Positions 53,617 through 62,564 of a DNA stretch of 64,000 nucleotides are shown one piece after another (within the stretch, counting starts at the first letter, position 1; every line of letters begins with the position of its first letter). The notes beneath the pieces are model-generated. The model saw only the letters and a program-made list of their open reading frames with translations. It was not told where the DNA came from and made no database searches. A program made the position numbers and the translations under genes. The stretch lies in NCBI RefSeq assembly GCF_039543385.1, contig NZ_BAABJQ010000002.1:496001-560000 (forward strand), given 5' to 3'. The DNA comes from Rugosimonospora acidiphila. GTDB lineage: Bacteria; Actinomycetota; Actinomycetes; Mycobacteriales; Micromonosporaceae.

Positions 53617-54530
53617 TCAGTGATTCGGGCGCTTCGCCGTTGGCACTGGTGTGGGGTGTACCAAGCGGTGGAGGCCGTGGCCGAGGAGTGCATCGCGGAC
53701 CCGGTGGGGGCGGGTGGGAATCGTGGTCGGTACCTGGAGGCCTGGATGGGTCTCCTGGGGTAGCCGTCCCGCCGGACGCTTGCCGGTAGCCGCCTGTAGG
53801 GCGACTGCTGACGGGGCGGGAGCCTGCCGTCGCAAGGGCAGCAGAGGTGAAGATCGCAGAGTCCGGGGTTGGACCTGTGTGCGGGTGGGACCGGTCTTGC
53901 GTCGATCCCGCCGCGACTTACTGGGGGCTGCGGGGCCGCGGTTGCTTCTTGAGCCGTGCGGGCCGTCGCGGGTGGATCGGGTGTCGGTGGCGGTGCGGAT
54001 GACCCCAGTGCCGGTGGTGCGGTCGCGGCGGGTTGTGGTCTGGTTGGTCAGGCCGCGGGCGGCGATGCGTTGCGCGGCGGCGTGATCTCGATCGGCGGAC
54101 AGCCCGCACCCGCACACTGCCCACCGGTACCCGGCCACGAGCCGGTCTGGAGCTTTGACGTGCCTGAGGGCGGCGCCGCAGCGGGGGCAACCCGAGGAGG
54201 TGCCCGGGGCCGGGACCCGAACCACCGCGATGCCGGCTTTCGCGGCCAGATGCGCCACGGCGGTGAACACTGTGCCGCGCGCCGGACAGTCGCCGGTTGA
54301 GGCTGCGGGATGCGCCGCGGGTCTCGAGGTAGATGACGGTGGCCTTCACGCTGGTGGCCTGATCGACCAGCCAACCGGCCGTGGACCAGGCCAGCGCGTG
54401 GTTGAGGTGCCGGATCCGGGCGCACACCGCCTCGTGCTCGACTCGCAACCGACCCACCTTGCCACCGGGTCGCCCGGTCAGGACGCCTTGCCGACACGAC
54501 CGGCTCCGCGCTTGGATGTCAACACGATGA
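53617..54530 (-). pseudogene. TnpB/OrfB-like (IS200/IS605-type) transposon nuclease relic
   Basis: Two leftward frames join as EHEAVCARIRHLNHALAWST, ATSVKATVIYLETRGASRSL, then FTAVAHLAAKAGIAVVRVPA, PGTSSGCPRCGAALRHVKAP and CGCGLSADRDHAAAQRIAAR. The zinc-ribbon cysteines and the RuvC-III Asp (ADRDHAAA) identify a TnpB-family protein. It is split by at least one frameshift near 54270 and lacks its N-terminal half. The C-terminal ~120 residues are an Arg/Thr/Pro-rich tail. No TnpA partner is seen. Confidence 0.75.
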
Positions 54531-54657
54531 TCACACAACGCCACCGGTCGTTACTGGCAATGGCTCACTATCCTGGTCAGCGGCGGTTGAATGAACCAGC
54601 CGCAGGCCCATCGAGGGCGTCCGACCGCCCTGACCGCGGCCATGAGAGTATCCGCTC

Positions 54658-55113
54658 GTGCCGATCGAGCCAGAGCATCCGCCCCTGCCCGCCGGTGATG
54701 CCGAGGCGGAGCTTCCCGCGCCCACGATCGAGGACTTGGTACGGTCGCTGGAGCAAATGCTGCGCCGTGCCCGCCGCGTGCGGGTATTCGATCGAGAAGG
54801 CAGAGTCGAACCCGATCCGAAGCGACGCGACCGCGAACCGCCGACATTGCTCGCCAATCTGACCGGAGCCGACACGTTGGCGGAACTGGTCAGCGCGCTT
54901 CGCTTGCGCAATACCGAGATCATGAACTGGATGGGCGTGCCTGACCTGTGGTTCGAGGTCGCTGACGACCACGGATCGCGGCTGGTTACCCTGGGGCTGC
55001 TCAGCCCGGACTGGTTGCGCTGGAGCCCGAACGGAGACCTGCGGCTGTCCGCGCCCGAGTCGCTGACCGCCTGGTTGACGAAACACTCGCTTCCCTCGAC
55101 GTGGCGAACGTGA
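54658..55113 (+). CDS. Hypothetical protein
   Basis: 151 residues, soluble, with IEDLVRSLEQMLRRARRVRV and NTEIMNWMGVPDLWFEVADD. Codon use is typical and GTG 54658 is the natural start. No family is recognised. It lies between the TnpB relic and an IS701-type element and has no partner. Confidence 0.55.
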   Translation: MPIEPEHPPLPAGDAEAELPAPTIEDLVRSLEQMLRRARRVRVFDREGRVEPDPKRRDREPPTLLANLTGADTLAELVSALRLRNTEIMNWMGVPDLWFEVADDHGSRLVTLGLLSPDWLRWSPNGDLRLSAPESLTAWLTKHSLPSTWRT

Positions 55114-55192
55114 CCGTCGAGCAACCGGCCGGGCTCGGCTCGGCCCGGTGACCAACCATCGCCGCCGGGATGCCCGCGCCTGCGCGTCCGCC

Positions 55193-56699
55193 TAGTAGTA
55201 CTTTGTTAGGTTTTTGTGGCATCTTCGCTTGTATGTGCGTCGCTGGGCTGTTTGGCTGCGACATGTGGATGGGCGGGAGCTGTCTAGAGTGCGGGCGCAG
55301 CTGGAAGACTTTGCGGCAGAGGTGTTTGCGGGATTGCCGCGGTCGGATCAGCGAGCGACTGGCCTGCGATACCTGCGTGGGCTGATGATGGATGGTCGGC
55401 GTAAGTCGATGCAGCCGATGGCGCAGCGGCTCGGGGTCGATCACCAGCAACTGCAACAGTTCCCGACGTCCTCGACCTGGGATGTCGCTGGTGTCCGGCG
55501 ACGACTGGCGACGGCCGCGGTTGACGTGGTGGCGCCGCGGGTGTGGGTGGTCGACGACACCGGCTTTCCCAAGGACGGTAAGCCTCGGCATGTGTAGCGC
55601 GGCAGTACTTCGGCACCCTCGGTAAGGTCGCCAACTGCCAGATCGCGGTCAGTGTCCACGCCGCGACCGACGCGGCCTCGGCAGTGTTGGACTGGCGACT
55701 GTTCGTGCCGGAGGCCTGGGACGACACCTGTGTGCCCGACCCCGACGGGAAGCCCGCGAACTCGCACGCCCGCAGGCTGCGCCGGCAGCCGGTCACCCTG
55801 GATGAGGCCGGGGTGAAGAAACCACACGTGCGCCAGCAGTTGCCACGCGCCGAGCAGCTCGACCAGACCCTGCGGCGGCGGGCAGCGTCCAAGGTGCCCG
55901 ACGGTGAGCGGTACCGGCCAAAGTGGTTGATGGCCCTGGAATGCTCGACGAATTGGCCGAGTGGGTCTGCGCCCGCCATTGTTGACCGTTGACGCCGGCT
56001 ACGGCCAGGTCGCCGAGTTCCGTCAGGGCCTGACCGAGCGGGGTATCAGCTACATCGTGGCCACCACGTCGAGCACCACCGCCCAGCCCGGCGACGCCCA
56101 ACCCGTCGAGGCCCCCTACACCGGGGTCGGCAAGCACCCCACACCGAAGTACCCGCAGCCCGCCCGCAGCCTCAAGGAACTCGCCCTCGCCCACGGCGCC
56201 GACGCCACGACTCGGGTGCGCTGGCGAGCCCCGCTACCCGCCCCCGACCGCGCGGCGGACTGACCTACCGGCGAGTTGGCCGGGCACTTCTTCGCGACGA
56301 CGGCGTCCTACCCGAATGCTGGCTGCTCGTGCAATGGTCTCCCGACCAGGATGAACCCACCGACTACTGGCCGTCCGACCTGTCCGCGGAAACCTCGCTG
56401 ACCGAACTGGTCCACCTGGCCAAGAGCCGCTGGCGCGTCGAACACGACTACCGCGAACTCAAGACCGGCCTGGGCCTAGACCACTTCGAAGGCCGCTCCT
56501 GGATCGGCTGGCACCGCCACGTCACCCTCGCTGCGGCCGCCCAACTGTTCCTCACCCTACTACGGCTGACGCGCCCAAAGCAGCGGGGCAAATCTGAGCC
56601 TCTACGCCGCCCTCCGGCAACTGCAATACCTACTCGCGACGTGGCTCGGGTTCTGCCCCTTCTGCCGCCAACTGGTCCCAACCTAACAAAGCACTACTA
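55193..56699 (+). mobile_element. IS701-like insertion sequence with both terminal inverted repeats, transposase broken
   Basis: The left end TAGTAGTACTTTGTTAGGTT (55193-55212) and right end (complement of 56680-56699) match at 19 of 20 bases, delimiting ~1507 bases, a usual size for IS701 elements. The internal transposase is interrupted several times. No clear target-site duplication is visible. Because the ends survive, it could in principle be moved by a related transposase elsewhere. Confidence 0.85.
55214..56698 (+). pseudogene. IS701-family transposase, several stops and frameshifts
   Basis: Four frame segments together cover nearly the whole DDE transposase: LRYLRGLMMDGRRKSMQPMA and VWVVDDTGFPKDGKPRHV (first Asp); ARQYFGTLGKVANCQIAVSV; LTVDAGYGQVAEFRQGLTER (second Asp); and KSRWRVEHDYRELKTGLGLD followed by HFEGRSWIGWHRHVTL (Glu region). 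A stop at 55595-55597 and frame changes near 55975 and 56265 disrupt it. Confidence 0.88.
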
Positions 56700-56737
56700 A
56701 GAACTCCTCACAAAATGATGACCGGGAGTCGTCTGGC

Positions 56738-57271
56738 TCAGCCGCGCGTCTTGCGTGGCGCCAGGGTGTAGCTGAACGAGATGACGAAGTCGATGACGAG
56801 CGCGATCGCCCACGGCGCCATAGGTGCCCACATCGGCACCGTACGGTCGATGTCCCCAACCAGCAGGGTGAACAGGCCGAGCACACCAGTGGCGATCAGA
56901 TAAGCGAGCAGGTGCCGAAGCCATTGGCGACGCTCGTGGGAGGCGTGATCGCGACCGACCAGCGGTGGCCGGGTAGGTGCAGGCCCATGGGCGAACCGAC
57001 GCGCGAAACGCTGGCCGGCCCAGCTGACCATCTGACGTCCGAAGGCGACGGATACGCCGAGGTAGATCGCCGCGAGGCCGTGCGACGGCGAGGCCTCGCC
57101 GCCACGCCGCAGGTCGACCAGCGAGGCCACAACAAGGACCACGTCCACGAGGGGCACGCTTATCAGCAGGACCGCACCAAGCTTCCGTGCAGGCAGGACA
57201 TAGCGGGTGGCCAGCGCAGTCGCCAGCAGAATCCAGAATGCGACCTCACATCCGACGATCAGCGCGAGCAC
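56738..57271 (-). CDS. Integral membrane protein, divergent from a TetR regulator
   Basis: 177 residues with about four hydrophobic segments (VLALIVGCEVAFWILLATAL; LGAVLLISVPLVDVVLVVAS; LLAYLIATGVLGLFTLLVGD; APWAIALVIDFVISFSYTLA). I know similar actinomycete proteins only as hypothetical membrane proteins. GTG 57271 is preferred because AAGGGAG lies six bases upstream; the frame opens at 57295. It is divergent from and probably repressed by the adjacent TetR protein. Confidence 0.75.
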   Translation of the reverse strand: MLALIVGCEVAFWILLATALATRYVLPARKLGAVLLISVPLVDVVLVVASLVDLRRGGEASPSHGLAAIYLGVSVAFGRQMVSWAGQRFARRFAHGPAPTRPPLVGRDHASHERRQWLRHLLAYLIATGVLGLFTLLVGDIDRTVPMWAPMAPWAIALVIDFVISFSYTLAPRKTRG

Positions 57272-57308
57272 ACTCGTCTCCCTTTTGTCGCACACTCGTG
57301 TTATCTTT

Positions 57309-57328
57309 TATAGCATGACCGTGCGATA
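57309..57328. promoter_or_regulatory. TetR operator overlapping a leaderless promoter
   Basis: TATAGCATGACCGTGCGATA is a 20-base imperfect dyad between divergent genes. It overlaps GATAAT (57325-57330), a -10-like box six bases before the TetR GTG at 57337, so the TetR message appears leaderless and self-repressed. Confidence 0.62.
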
Positions 57329-57336
57329 ATGGACGG

Positions 57337-58053
57337 GTGCCGAAGGTCGTCGACCACGAAGTCCGCCGCCGGGAACTCGCCGAAGCGCTCTGGCGGGTGA
57401 CCGTCCGCGACGGCGTCGCAGATGTCTCCATCCGCTCGGTGGCCGCCGAGGCCGGATGGTCCTCAGGCGCGCTGCGACACTATTTCTCCACCCGCGCCGA
57501 GCTGCTCGCGTTCGCGTGCCAACAGGTCATCGACGAGGTAACCAGCCGCGTGTCAACCATGCGCCGCACGGGTAGTGCGCGCCAAGCGGTCAGCGACACC
57601 CTCCTGCAGACCATGCCGGCCGATACCACCCGTCACACCGAGGCATCCATCGCCTTCGCTTTTCTGGCACTCGGCCTCAGCGACCCCGAACTCGCACGCG
57701 TGCAGCGCCTGCACTTCAGCAGCATGTACGAGCTGTGCCTCCAACTGCTCCGGCACCTCGACGCCGAAAATGCCCTGACCCAGGGGCACGTAACGCTGGA
57801 AAACCTGGCCCACCGGCTGCACGCCCTCGTTGACGGGCTGTCCGTACACGTGCTCGCCGGACATCTCACCGCCGGAGACATGATCGCGCAGCTCAACGCG
57901 TACCTCGACGAGCTGACCGCGGAACCGGAAAGCGGCAGTCCGGCCACGAGTGGCTCAAATCAGGGTACTCGATTGGGGAACAGCCGGGGCCAAGGAATGG
58001 GCTCTCAAGGACATCTCCGATCAGCGCCGGGATCGAGGCACCGACGCCGTTGA
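57337..58053 (+). CDS. TetR-family regulator (BetI/AcrR-like)
   Basis: 238 residues. The DNA-binding domain is VDHEVRRRELAEALWRVTVR, VADVSIRSVAAEAGWSSGAL and RHYFSTRAELLAFA. The ligand domain contains RHTEASIAFAFLALGLSDPE and HRLHALVDGLSVHVLAGHLT, typical of BetI-like C-terminal domains. The last ~40 residues (GSNQGTRLGNSRGQGMGSQG) look like read-through into decayed sequence, so the original stop may have been lost. It is divergent from the membrane protein. Confidence 0.88.
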   Translation: MPKVVDHEVRRRELAEALWRVTVRDGVADVSIRSVAAEAGWSSGALRHYFSTRAELLAFACQQVIDEVTSRVSTMRRTGSARQAVSDTLLQTMPADTTRHTEASIAFAFLALGLSDPELARVQRLHFSSMYELCLQLLRHLDAENALTQGHVTLENLAHRLHALVDGLSVHVLAGHLTAGDMIAQLNAYLDELTAEPESGSPATSGSNQGTRLGNSRGQGMGSQGHLRSAPGSRHRRR

Positions 58054-58074
58054 CCTGTCTATCGCCCACCGAGT

Positions 58075-58400
58075 TCAAAGCGGAACTTTAGCGAAGCGAT
58101 GCCAGCAGCTGATGACGCAGGCAAGGCGCAGGAACGCTTCGTGGATGTCGTCGCGGATTTCCCAGCTCATGCGCATACGACGGAACCCGTACAGCAGTGA
58201 GAAGCCGTGCTCGACGACCCACCGGTACACGCCCAGCCGCCCGGGACATGTCCAGTTGTCCGGCGGCCCGGAGTCCTGCCCAGCAGTACCTCGTGCAGCT
58301 GTTGCCAGACGCCGGCGTCGTTCCAGGCCCTCAACCTGCGCCAGCAGGTCATTCCCGGGCCGAACCTGAGTTCCTGGGGTAGGTACTCCCCGGGTATCGC
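58075..58400 (-). pseudogene. IS5-family transposase relic, N- and C-termini joined by deletion
   Basis: One frame reads FGPGMTCWRRLRAWNDAGVW, then QQLHEVLLG (N-terminal DUF4096 part). Another reads LGVYRWVVEHGFSLLYGFRR and MRMSWEIRDDIHEAFLRLAC (C-terminal part with the Glu). The central DDE core is absent and a frameshift intervenes. It is inactive. Confidence 0.75.
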
Positions 58401-58744
58401 GGTGTAGAGCACGAACAATGGTTGACAAACCGGGCGTAACATTCGTCATACCCGTGCCCCGCCGCCCTCCCGGACACCAGCCACGCCCAAGTCGTACGGC
58501 CCGCGGGCCCGACCGGGGCATGACCCACGACCGGGACACGCACTCCGGATCAACCGCGACCGCAACCGCGAGCCCCAGCGGGCGGTGCCGACCTGAGCCC
58601 TTCGCCATCAACCCGACCGTTCGCGAGGTCGACGGCTGCCAGTGACATGCGACGTGACCGTCGTCCCGGGCTCGGCTGACCTGGCTGTGTGTCGTGACGG
58701 CCGTGGTCGCTCGATGTCGAACGCGCCGCTCCCCACACGAGACG
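58401..58744. other. Intergenic, nothing recognised
   Basis: The 344 bases between the IS5 relic and the integrase chimera show no convincing frame. They may contain the lost N-terminal flank of the IS5 element. Confidence 0.35.
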
Positions 58745-59374
58745 TCAGCGGCGCGAGTGCCGCGTCGCTACGGGGACGGCCTCGGCTGGCGCGACCAGCT
58801 CGACAATATGATCGGCGGCTTGACGACGGCGAACCACGTTGACCCGGGAGTAGTAGCGCATCAGCGTCCCGGGATCATGACCGAGCCGCTCAGCCACCTC
58901 GGGAATGCCGTACCCAGTATCGAGAAGGTCGGAGGCGAGAAGCTGCCGGACCTGGTGCGGGCCGATCGGCCGGACCCCGGCCCGGACAACAAGTTGATTG
59001 AACCGGCTGGTCACGTTGTCCGGCCCTAACGGCTGACCAAACATATACTCCGATACGCCCGCCGTCTTCGACCGCGGCCTGGTATCAATCAGAGGAAGCA
59101 GCGGGCCTCGGCCAGGGGTCCAGACCGGACGCGGGTCGTCACTCTCCCGCGGCTGGATGCGCTGGTAGAACGCGGCCAGCGACACGGCCATAGTCGTCGT
59201 GGTGTCGCCCTGGACGACCAGCAGGTCCGGATTCAGGTCGCCCAGTGCGGCGTCCATCCGTTCGGCGATCCTGGCGGTGAGGCCCGCCAGGGACTGGCCG
59301 TCCGTCATCAGATTCAGGTCCATCTCGATCAACGGAAGCCGGACCTGGGCGTAGAGAGCGCCGCATCGGCACAT
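58745..59374 (-). CDS. Chimeric ORF: UDP-GlcNAc 2-epimerase fragment fused to tyrosine-recombinase C-terminus
   Basis: 209 codons. Residues 12-74 (RLPLIEMDLNLMTDGQSLAG, then PDLLVVQGDTTTTMAVSLAA) match the substrate-binding region of non-hydrolysing UDP-GlcNAc 2-epimerases (WecB). Residues ~75-200 (PHQVRQLLASDLLDTGYGIP, then EVAERLGHDPGTLMRYYSRV) are the catalytic end of a phage-type integrase. The Arg, the LGH His and the Tyr are visible, but Gln replaces the His of the usual HxLRH. Neither part is complete. The join in one open frame probably reflects an illegitimate recombination event; function is doubtful. Confidence 0.65.
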   Translation of the reverse strand: MCRCGALYAQVRLPLIEMDLNLMTDGQSLAGLTARIAERMDAALGDLNPDLLVVQGDTTTTMAVSLAAFYQRIQPRESDDPRPVWTPGRGPLLPLIDTRPRSKTAGVSEYMFGQPLGPDNVTSRFNQLVVRAGVRPIGPHQVRQLLASDLLDTGYGIPEVAERLGHDPGTLMRYYSRVNVVRRRQAADHIVELVAPAEAVPVATRHSRR

Positions 59375-59545
59375 CGCGGACGTGCGCGGGCGTCTTAGTC
59401 TGTGTGCGTAAGGTCAGTGGTCGACGCGCCATCAACGGTTTTGGGAAACGGACGTTGATAGCGCGGGCGAGGGCCCGGCTCGCAGCAGCAACGGCTGACG
59501 AGCGTCGATTGTGGACCGTTCCGGTGGGTGGCCAGGAGTGGAGTC

Positions 59546-60472
59546 ATGACCATGTACGGCGGCGGCGATCAGGACGGCGTGACCGTCAACTTCGATGAGA
59601 CGGTACGCCTCGACGAGACGGCGCACGCCGGCCAGACCAGGCGCGTCGCGGACAGCGCGGACATGGCCGAGACCACGCCCCTGCCGGACACCACGCGGCC
59701 GGCGGACACTGCGGGCCGGACCATCCCGGTCGGCACGACCGTGCGCACGGATCCGGATCGGCTGGCCGTTACCCGGATCGACCACACCGCGTACGTCGAG
59801 GCACGCGACGACTCCGCGGGGGCCACGGTGCCCGAGACCCGAGACCCTTCAGTGGATCCCCCGCCGCAGACCCCGGTTGGGCTGCCCCGGCGGATACCCG
59901 CGCACAGCCCTGCTCGGGGTATCGAGCCCGACCTCCGCACGCCGACGGAGTTCGGGATGGGAAGTGGTGACGGGGCCGCACCGGTGCGTATCGGCCGTGG
60001 CGTCATCCCACCCACGAAGCCAGCGAACTACCCCGATGTCCGCTCGATGCCGCGACGGATATGGGGCCGCACGGTGCGGGTGCTCAGCTCGCTCGCGACG
60101 GTCGTGCTCATCGCCGCCGCGGCGTGGACCGGGTGGCAGTGGTGGCAGCACCTACACAACAAGGTCCAGGTCGCACACGTCACGGTCGCGCCGGCGCAGC
60201 GGCTCGACGGTCAGTGCGACGTGCAGTACGACATCGTCGGCACCATCGTCACCAACGGCAAGTCCGGCACCATCTCCTACGAGTGGCTGCGCAGCGACGG
60301 GCAGACTTCGGGCACGTTGACGCAGAGCGTCGGGCTCGGCCAGCGCAGCACGACGGTGCATCTCTACTGGAAGTTCACCGGTGAGGGCTCCCTGACCGCG
60401 AGCGCGACGCTGCACCTGCTCAGCCCGCAGGCGCCGAACGGATCGGCGCATTTCGGGTACTCGTGCGGGTAG
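59546..60472 (+). CDS. Single-pass membrane protein with extracellular Ig-like domain, convergent with a Ser/Thr kinase
   Basis: 308 residues. A long Thr/Asp/Pro-rich cytoplasmic region (ETVRLDETAHAGQTRRVADS) with many possible phosphorylation sites precedes one transmembrane helix (VLSSLATVVLIAAAAWTGWQ). An extracellular beta domain (QCDVQYDIVGTIVTNGKSGT, then RSTTVHLYWKFTGEGSLTAS) with two cysteines follows. ATG 59546 has GAGTGGAGTC upstream. The neighbouring kinase ends six bases away with a similar extracellular domain, so the two may act in one signalling pathway. Function unknown. Confidence 0.72.
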   Translation: MTMYGGGDQDGVTVNFDETVRLDETAHAGQTRRVADSADMAETTPLPDTTRPADTAGRTIPVGTTVRTDPDRLAVTRIDHTAYVEARDDSAGATVPETRDPSVDPPPQTPVGLPRRIPAHSPARGIEPDLRTPTEFGMGSGDGAAPVRIGRGVIPPTKPANYPDVRSMPRRIWGRTVRVLSSLATVVLIAAAAWTGWQWWQHLHNKVQVAHVTVAPAQRLDGQCDVQYDIVGTIVTNGKSGTISYEWLRSDGQTSGTLTQSVGLGQRSTTVHLYWKFTGEGSLTASATLHLLSPQAPNGSAHFGYSCG

Positions 60473-60478
60473 CGCCGG

Positions 60479-62176
60479 TCAGCCGATGCGGTAGCAGGCT
60501 AGCGGGCCGGCGGTGTCGCTGCCCAGGGTCTGGCCGCCGACGGTGATCGTGGCGGTGATCTGCACCTGGCTCAGATCGCCGCACGCATCGGCGACGCTGG
60601 CGGAGTCGGTGCTCTGAATCGTTCCGCTGCGCGTCACCGTGATCGGGACATCCCACTGTTGCGACGGGCTGCTCGCCGGCGTGCCGGTCACCGAGACCGG
60701 GAAGTAGCGCACGTGCAGCGTGGCGTCTCCGCTGCCGGATGCGAGCATGGTCGCGGTCCACGTGATGGCGTTGCAGGTCGCTCCGCCGCACGTCGTGGAG
60801 GTCAGCTGGCCGTTGACGAGGAAGCGCTGGAAGGTCAGCTGGGTCGATGGCGAGGGCGCCGCAGCCGTCGGGGTCGGCGCCGGTGCCGGCGGCGTGGTCT
60901 TGGTGGCCACAGCCGTCGGTGTCGGCGCGTTGGTCGGATTCTGCGCGCTATTCGGGGGTTTCTTGTCCTTTGGGTTACCCGTCGGCGGCGGGGTGGGCGC
61001 GGCCGGTGTCGACGACGACGGCGCCGCTGTGGGCGTGGGCGTCGCTGTGGGCGTCGGCGTAGCGGAGCCCGCCGGGCTCGGGGGCAGCGACGTGGTCCCG
61101 TCCACCACGGTCGCGGGCATCGGGGTCGTCGACGCCGCGGACAGTACTGTCTTCGGTGCCTCAGCGGCGAGCGCGACCTGCGCAAAAATGATGCCGGCGA
61201 GCACGATCGCCGCGGCCACGACCGCGGTGGTCCGCCTGCGCGGCGTGCCACCGCCGAGTCGGGTCCAGGCGAAGGCGGACGAGGCGATCGGCGGGGTGGG
61301 TGCCTTCGGGCGGGGCAGCAGCAGCGCGAGCAGCGCGACCCGCTGCGCGAGCCTGCGCCGCCCCTCGGCCTCCCACTGCGCGCCGTACGCGTCGCCGGCC
61401 ACAACCTCCAGTTCCCGGAGGAACGTGATGGCGTTGCGGGGCCGCTGCGCCGGATCCTTCGCGAGCCCCCGGCGCAGCAGGTCACGCAGCGCCGGCGGGA
61501 CGTCGTCGACCGGAATGGGCGCCTGCTCGTGCGCGCGGTACAGCTGATCCCGGTCGCCCTCCACGACGTAGGGCGGGTGACCGGTCAGTGCCTCGAAGAA
61601 AGTCGCGGTCGTGGCATAGATGTCGGTCTGGGGCGTCGCGCCGCCGCTGCGCCACTGCTCGGGCGCCATGTAACTGGGGGTGCCGGCGAGCAGCCCCTGC
61701 TCGCCGCGGTGGATGGCGAGACCGAAGTCGGCGAGCTTGCTGGTGCCCTCGGTGTCGACGAGCACGTTCGCCGGTTTGTAGTCGCGGTGGACCACCCCGC
61801 GGCGGTGCGCCGCGGCGAGCCCGATCAGCGATCCCTTCAGCACGACGAGCGCGGCCTGCGGTTCGACCGGGCCGCGTTCGCCGATCAGCGTACGCATCGA
61901 GACGCCGTCGACCAGCTCCATCACGATCGCGGCGTGACCGGCCATCTCGACGTACTCGTAGAGGCGCGTGATGTAGGGACTGTCCAGTTCGGCCAGGATC
62001 TGGGCCTCGCCCCGGAAGTCGCCGAGGAAGCTGTCGTCGCGTGAGAGGTCATCGACCAGGTATTTGATGGCCACGGTGATGCCGGTCGCGTCGTGCGCGG
62101 CGAGCACGACCCGACCCGAACCCCCCTTGCCCAACTCCCGAATCTCCGTATACCCCGGAACGCTCCATGCGCTCAT
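60479..62176 (-). CDS. Eukaryote-like Ser/Thr protein kinase (PknB family) with extracellular Ig-like domain
   Basis: 565 residues. The kinase domain has the glycine loop ELGKGGSGRV, K38 in VAIKYL, catalytic D132 in VVHRDYKPANVLVD (Tyr instead of the usual Leu), D150 in LADFGLAIH and MAPEQWRSGG. A transmembrane helix (TAVVAAAIVLAGIIFAQVAL), a long Pro/Thr/Ser linker (PTPTATPTPTAAPSSSTPAA) and a Cys-containing beta domain (FLVNGQLTSTTCGGATCNAI) follow. It should sense an extracellular ligand and phosphorylate cytoplasmic targets. ATG 62176 follows GAGGAGGCGGCGC. Confidence 0.93.
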   Translation of the reverse strand: MSAWSVPGYTEIRELGKGGSGRVVLAAHDATGITVAIKYLVDDLSRDDSFLGDFRGEAQILAELDSPYITRLYEYVEMAGHAAIVMELVDGVSMRTLIGERGPVEPQAALVVLKGSLIGLAAAHRRGVVHRDYKPANVLVDTEGTSKLADFGLAIHRGEQGLLAGTPSYMAPEQWRSGGATPQTDIYATTATFFEALTGHPPYVVEGDRDQLYRAHEQAPIPVDDVPPALRDLLRRGLAKDPAQRPRNAITFLRELEVVAGDAYGAQWEAEGRRRLAQRVALLALLLPRPKAPTPPIASSAFAWTRLGGGTPRRRTTAVVAAAIVLAGIIFAQVALAAEAPKTVLSAASTTPMPATVVDGTTSLPPSPAGSATPTPTATPTPTAAPSSSTPAAPTPPPTGNPKDKKPPNSAQNPTNAPTPTAVATKTTPPAPAPTPTAAAPSPSTQLTFQRFLVNGQLTSTTCGGATCNAITWTATMLASGSGDATLHVRYFPVSVTGTPASSPSQQWDVPITVTRSGTIQSTDSASVADACGDLSQVQITATITVGGQTLGSDTAGPLACYRIG

Positions 62177-62564
62177 CGTGCGCCGCCTCCTCAACGGCCG
62201 CGGTGACCGGTCACGCGAGCTGTCCGCGCGGACGCCGGTCCCGCTCGGCACTGTACGTTGTCGATGCACCGACCCGGATCGGTCCGGCGGGCAGCTTCGA
62301 GGGCCGACCGGCGCGTGTGCCTGCGACATTGTTGTCGATGTGCTGACACTTACTTGGTCAGATCGAGTACGGCAGCGTAGAGGTCTGCCTGTGGCACGGT
62401 TACCGGCGTTCGAGCTCAAAGGCCTTTCGCCGGCGAAGAACTTGTACACCGTCGAGCAGCCGGTGCGACGGACCATATCCTTGACCAGCCCGCACCGGGA
62501 CGGTGCGATCGCTGTCATGTCAGCGCGACCGCACCGTCATCCCGGGTTCCTGTCGGGGGTTAGG
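62177..62564. other. Intergenic between kinase and sdpB-like genes, with a hairpin
   Basis: It holds the kinase promoter and, near 62500-62536, an imperfect hairpin (GGTGCGATCGCTG and CAGCGCGACCGCACC) just past the end of the SdpB-like gene, a probable terminator. I looked for an SdpC-like toxin precursor here and found none. Confidence 0.45.

Noticed and set aside
53617..54530. Active TnpB with guide RNA
   Set aside because: The ORF is split, N-terminally incomplete and lacks a recognisable element end, so a functional RNA-guided nuclease is not supported.
62177..62564. Possible SdpC toxin gene downstream of SdpB
   Set aside because: No frame with signal peptide and hydrophobic core is present; only the kinase promoter and a hairpin are seen.
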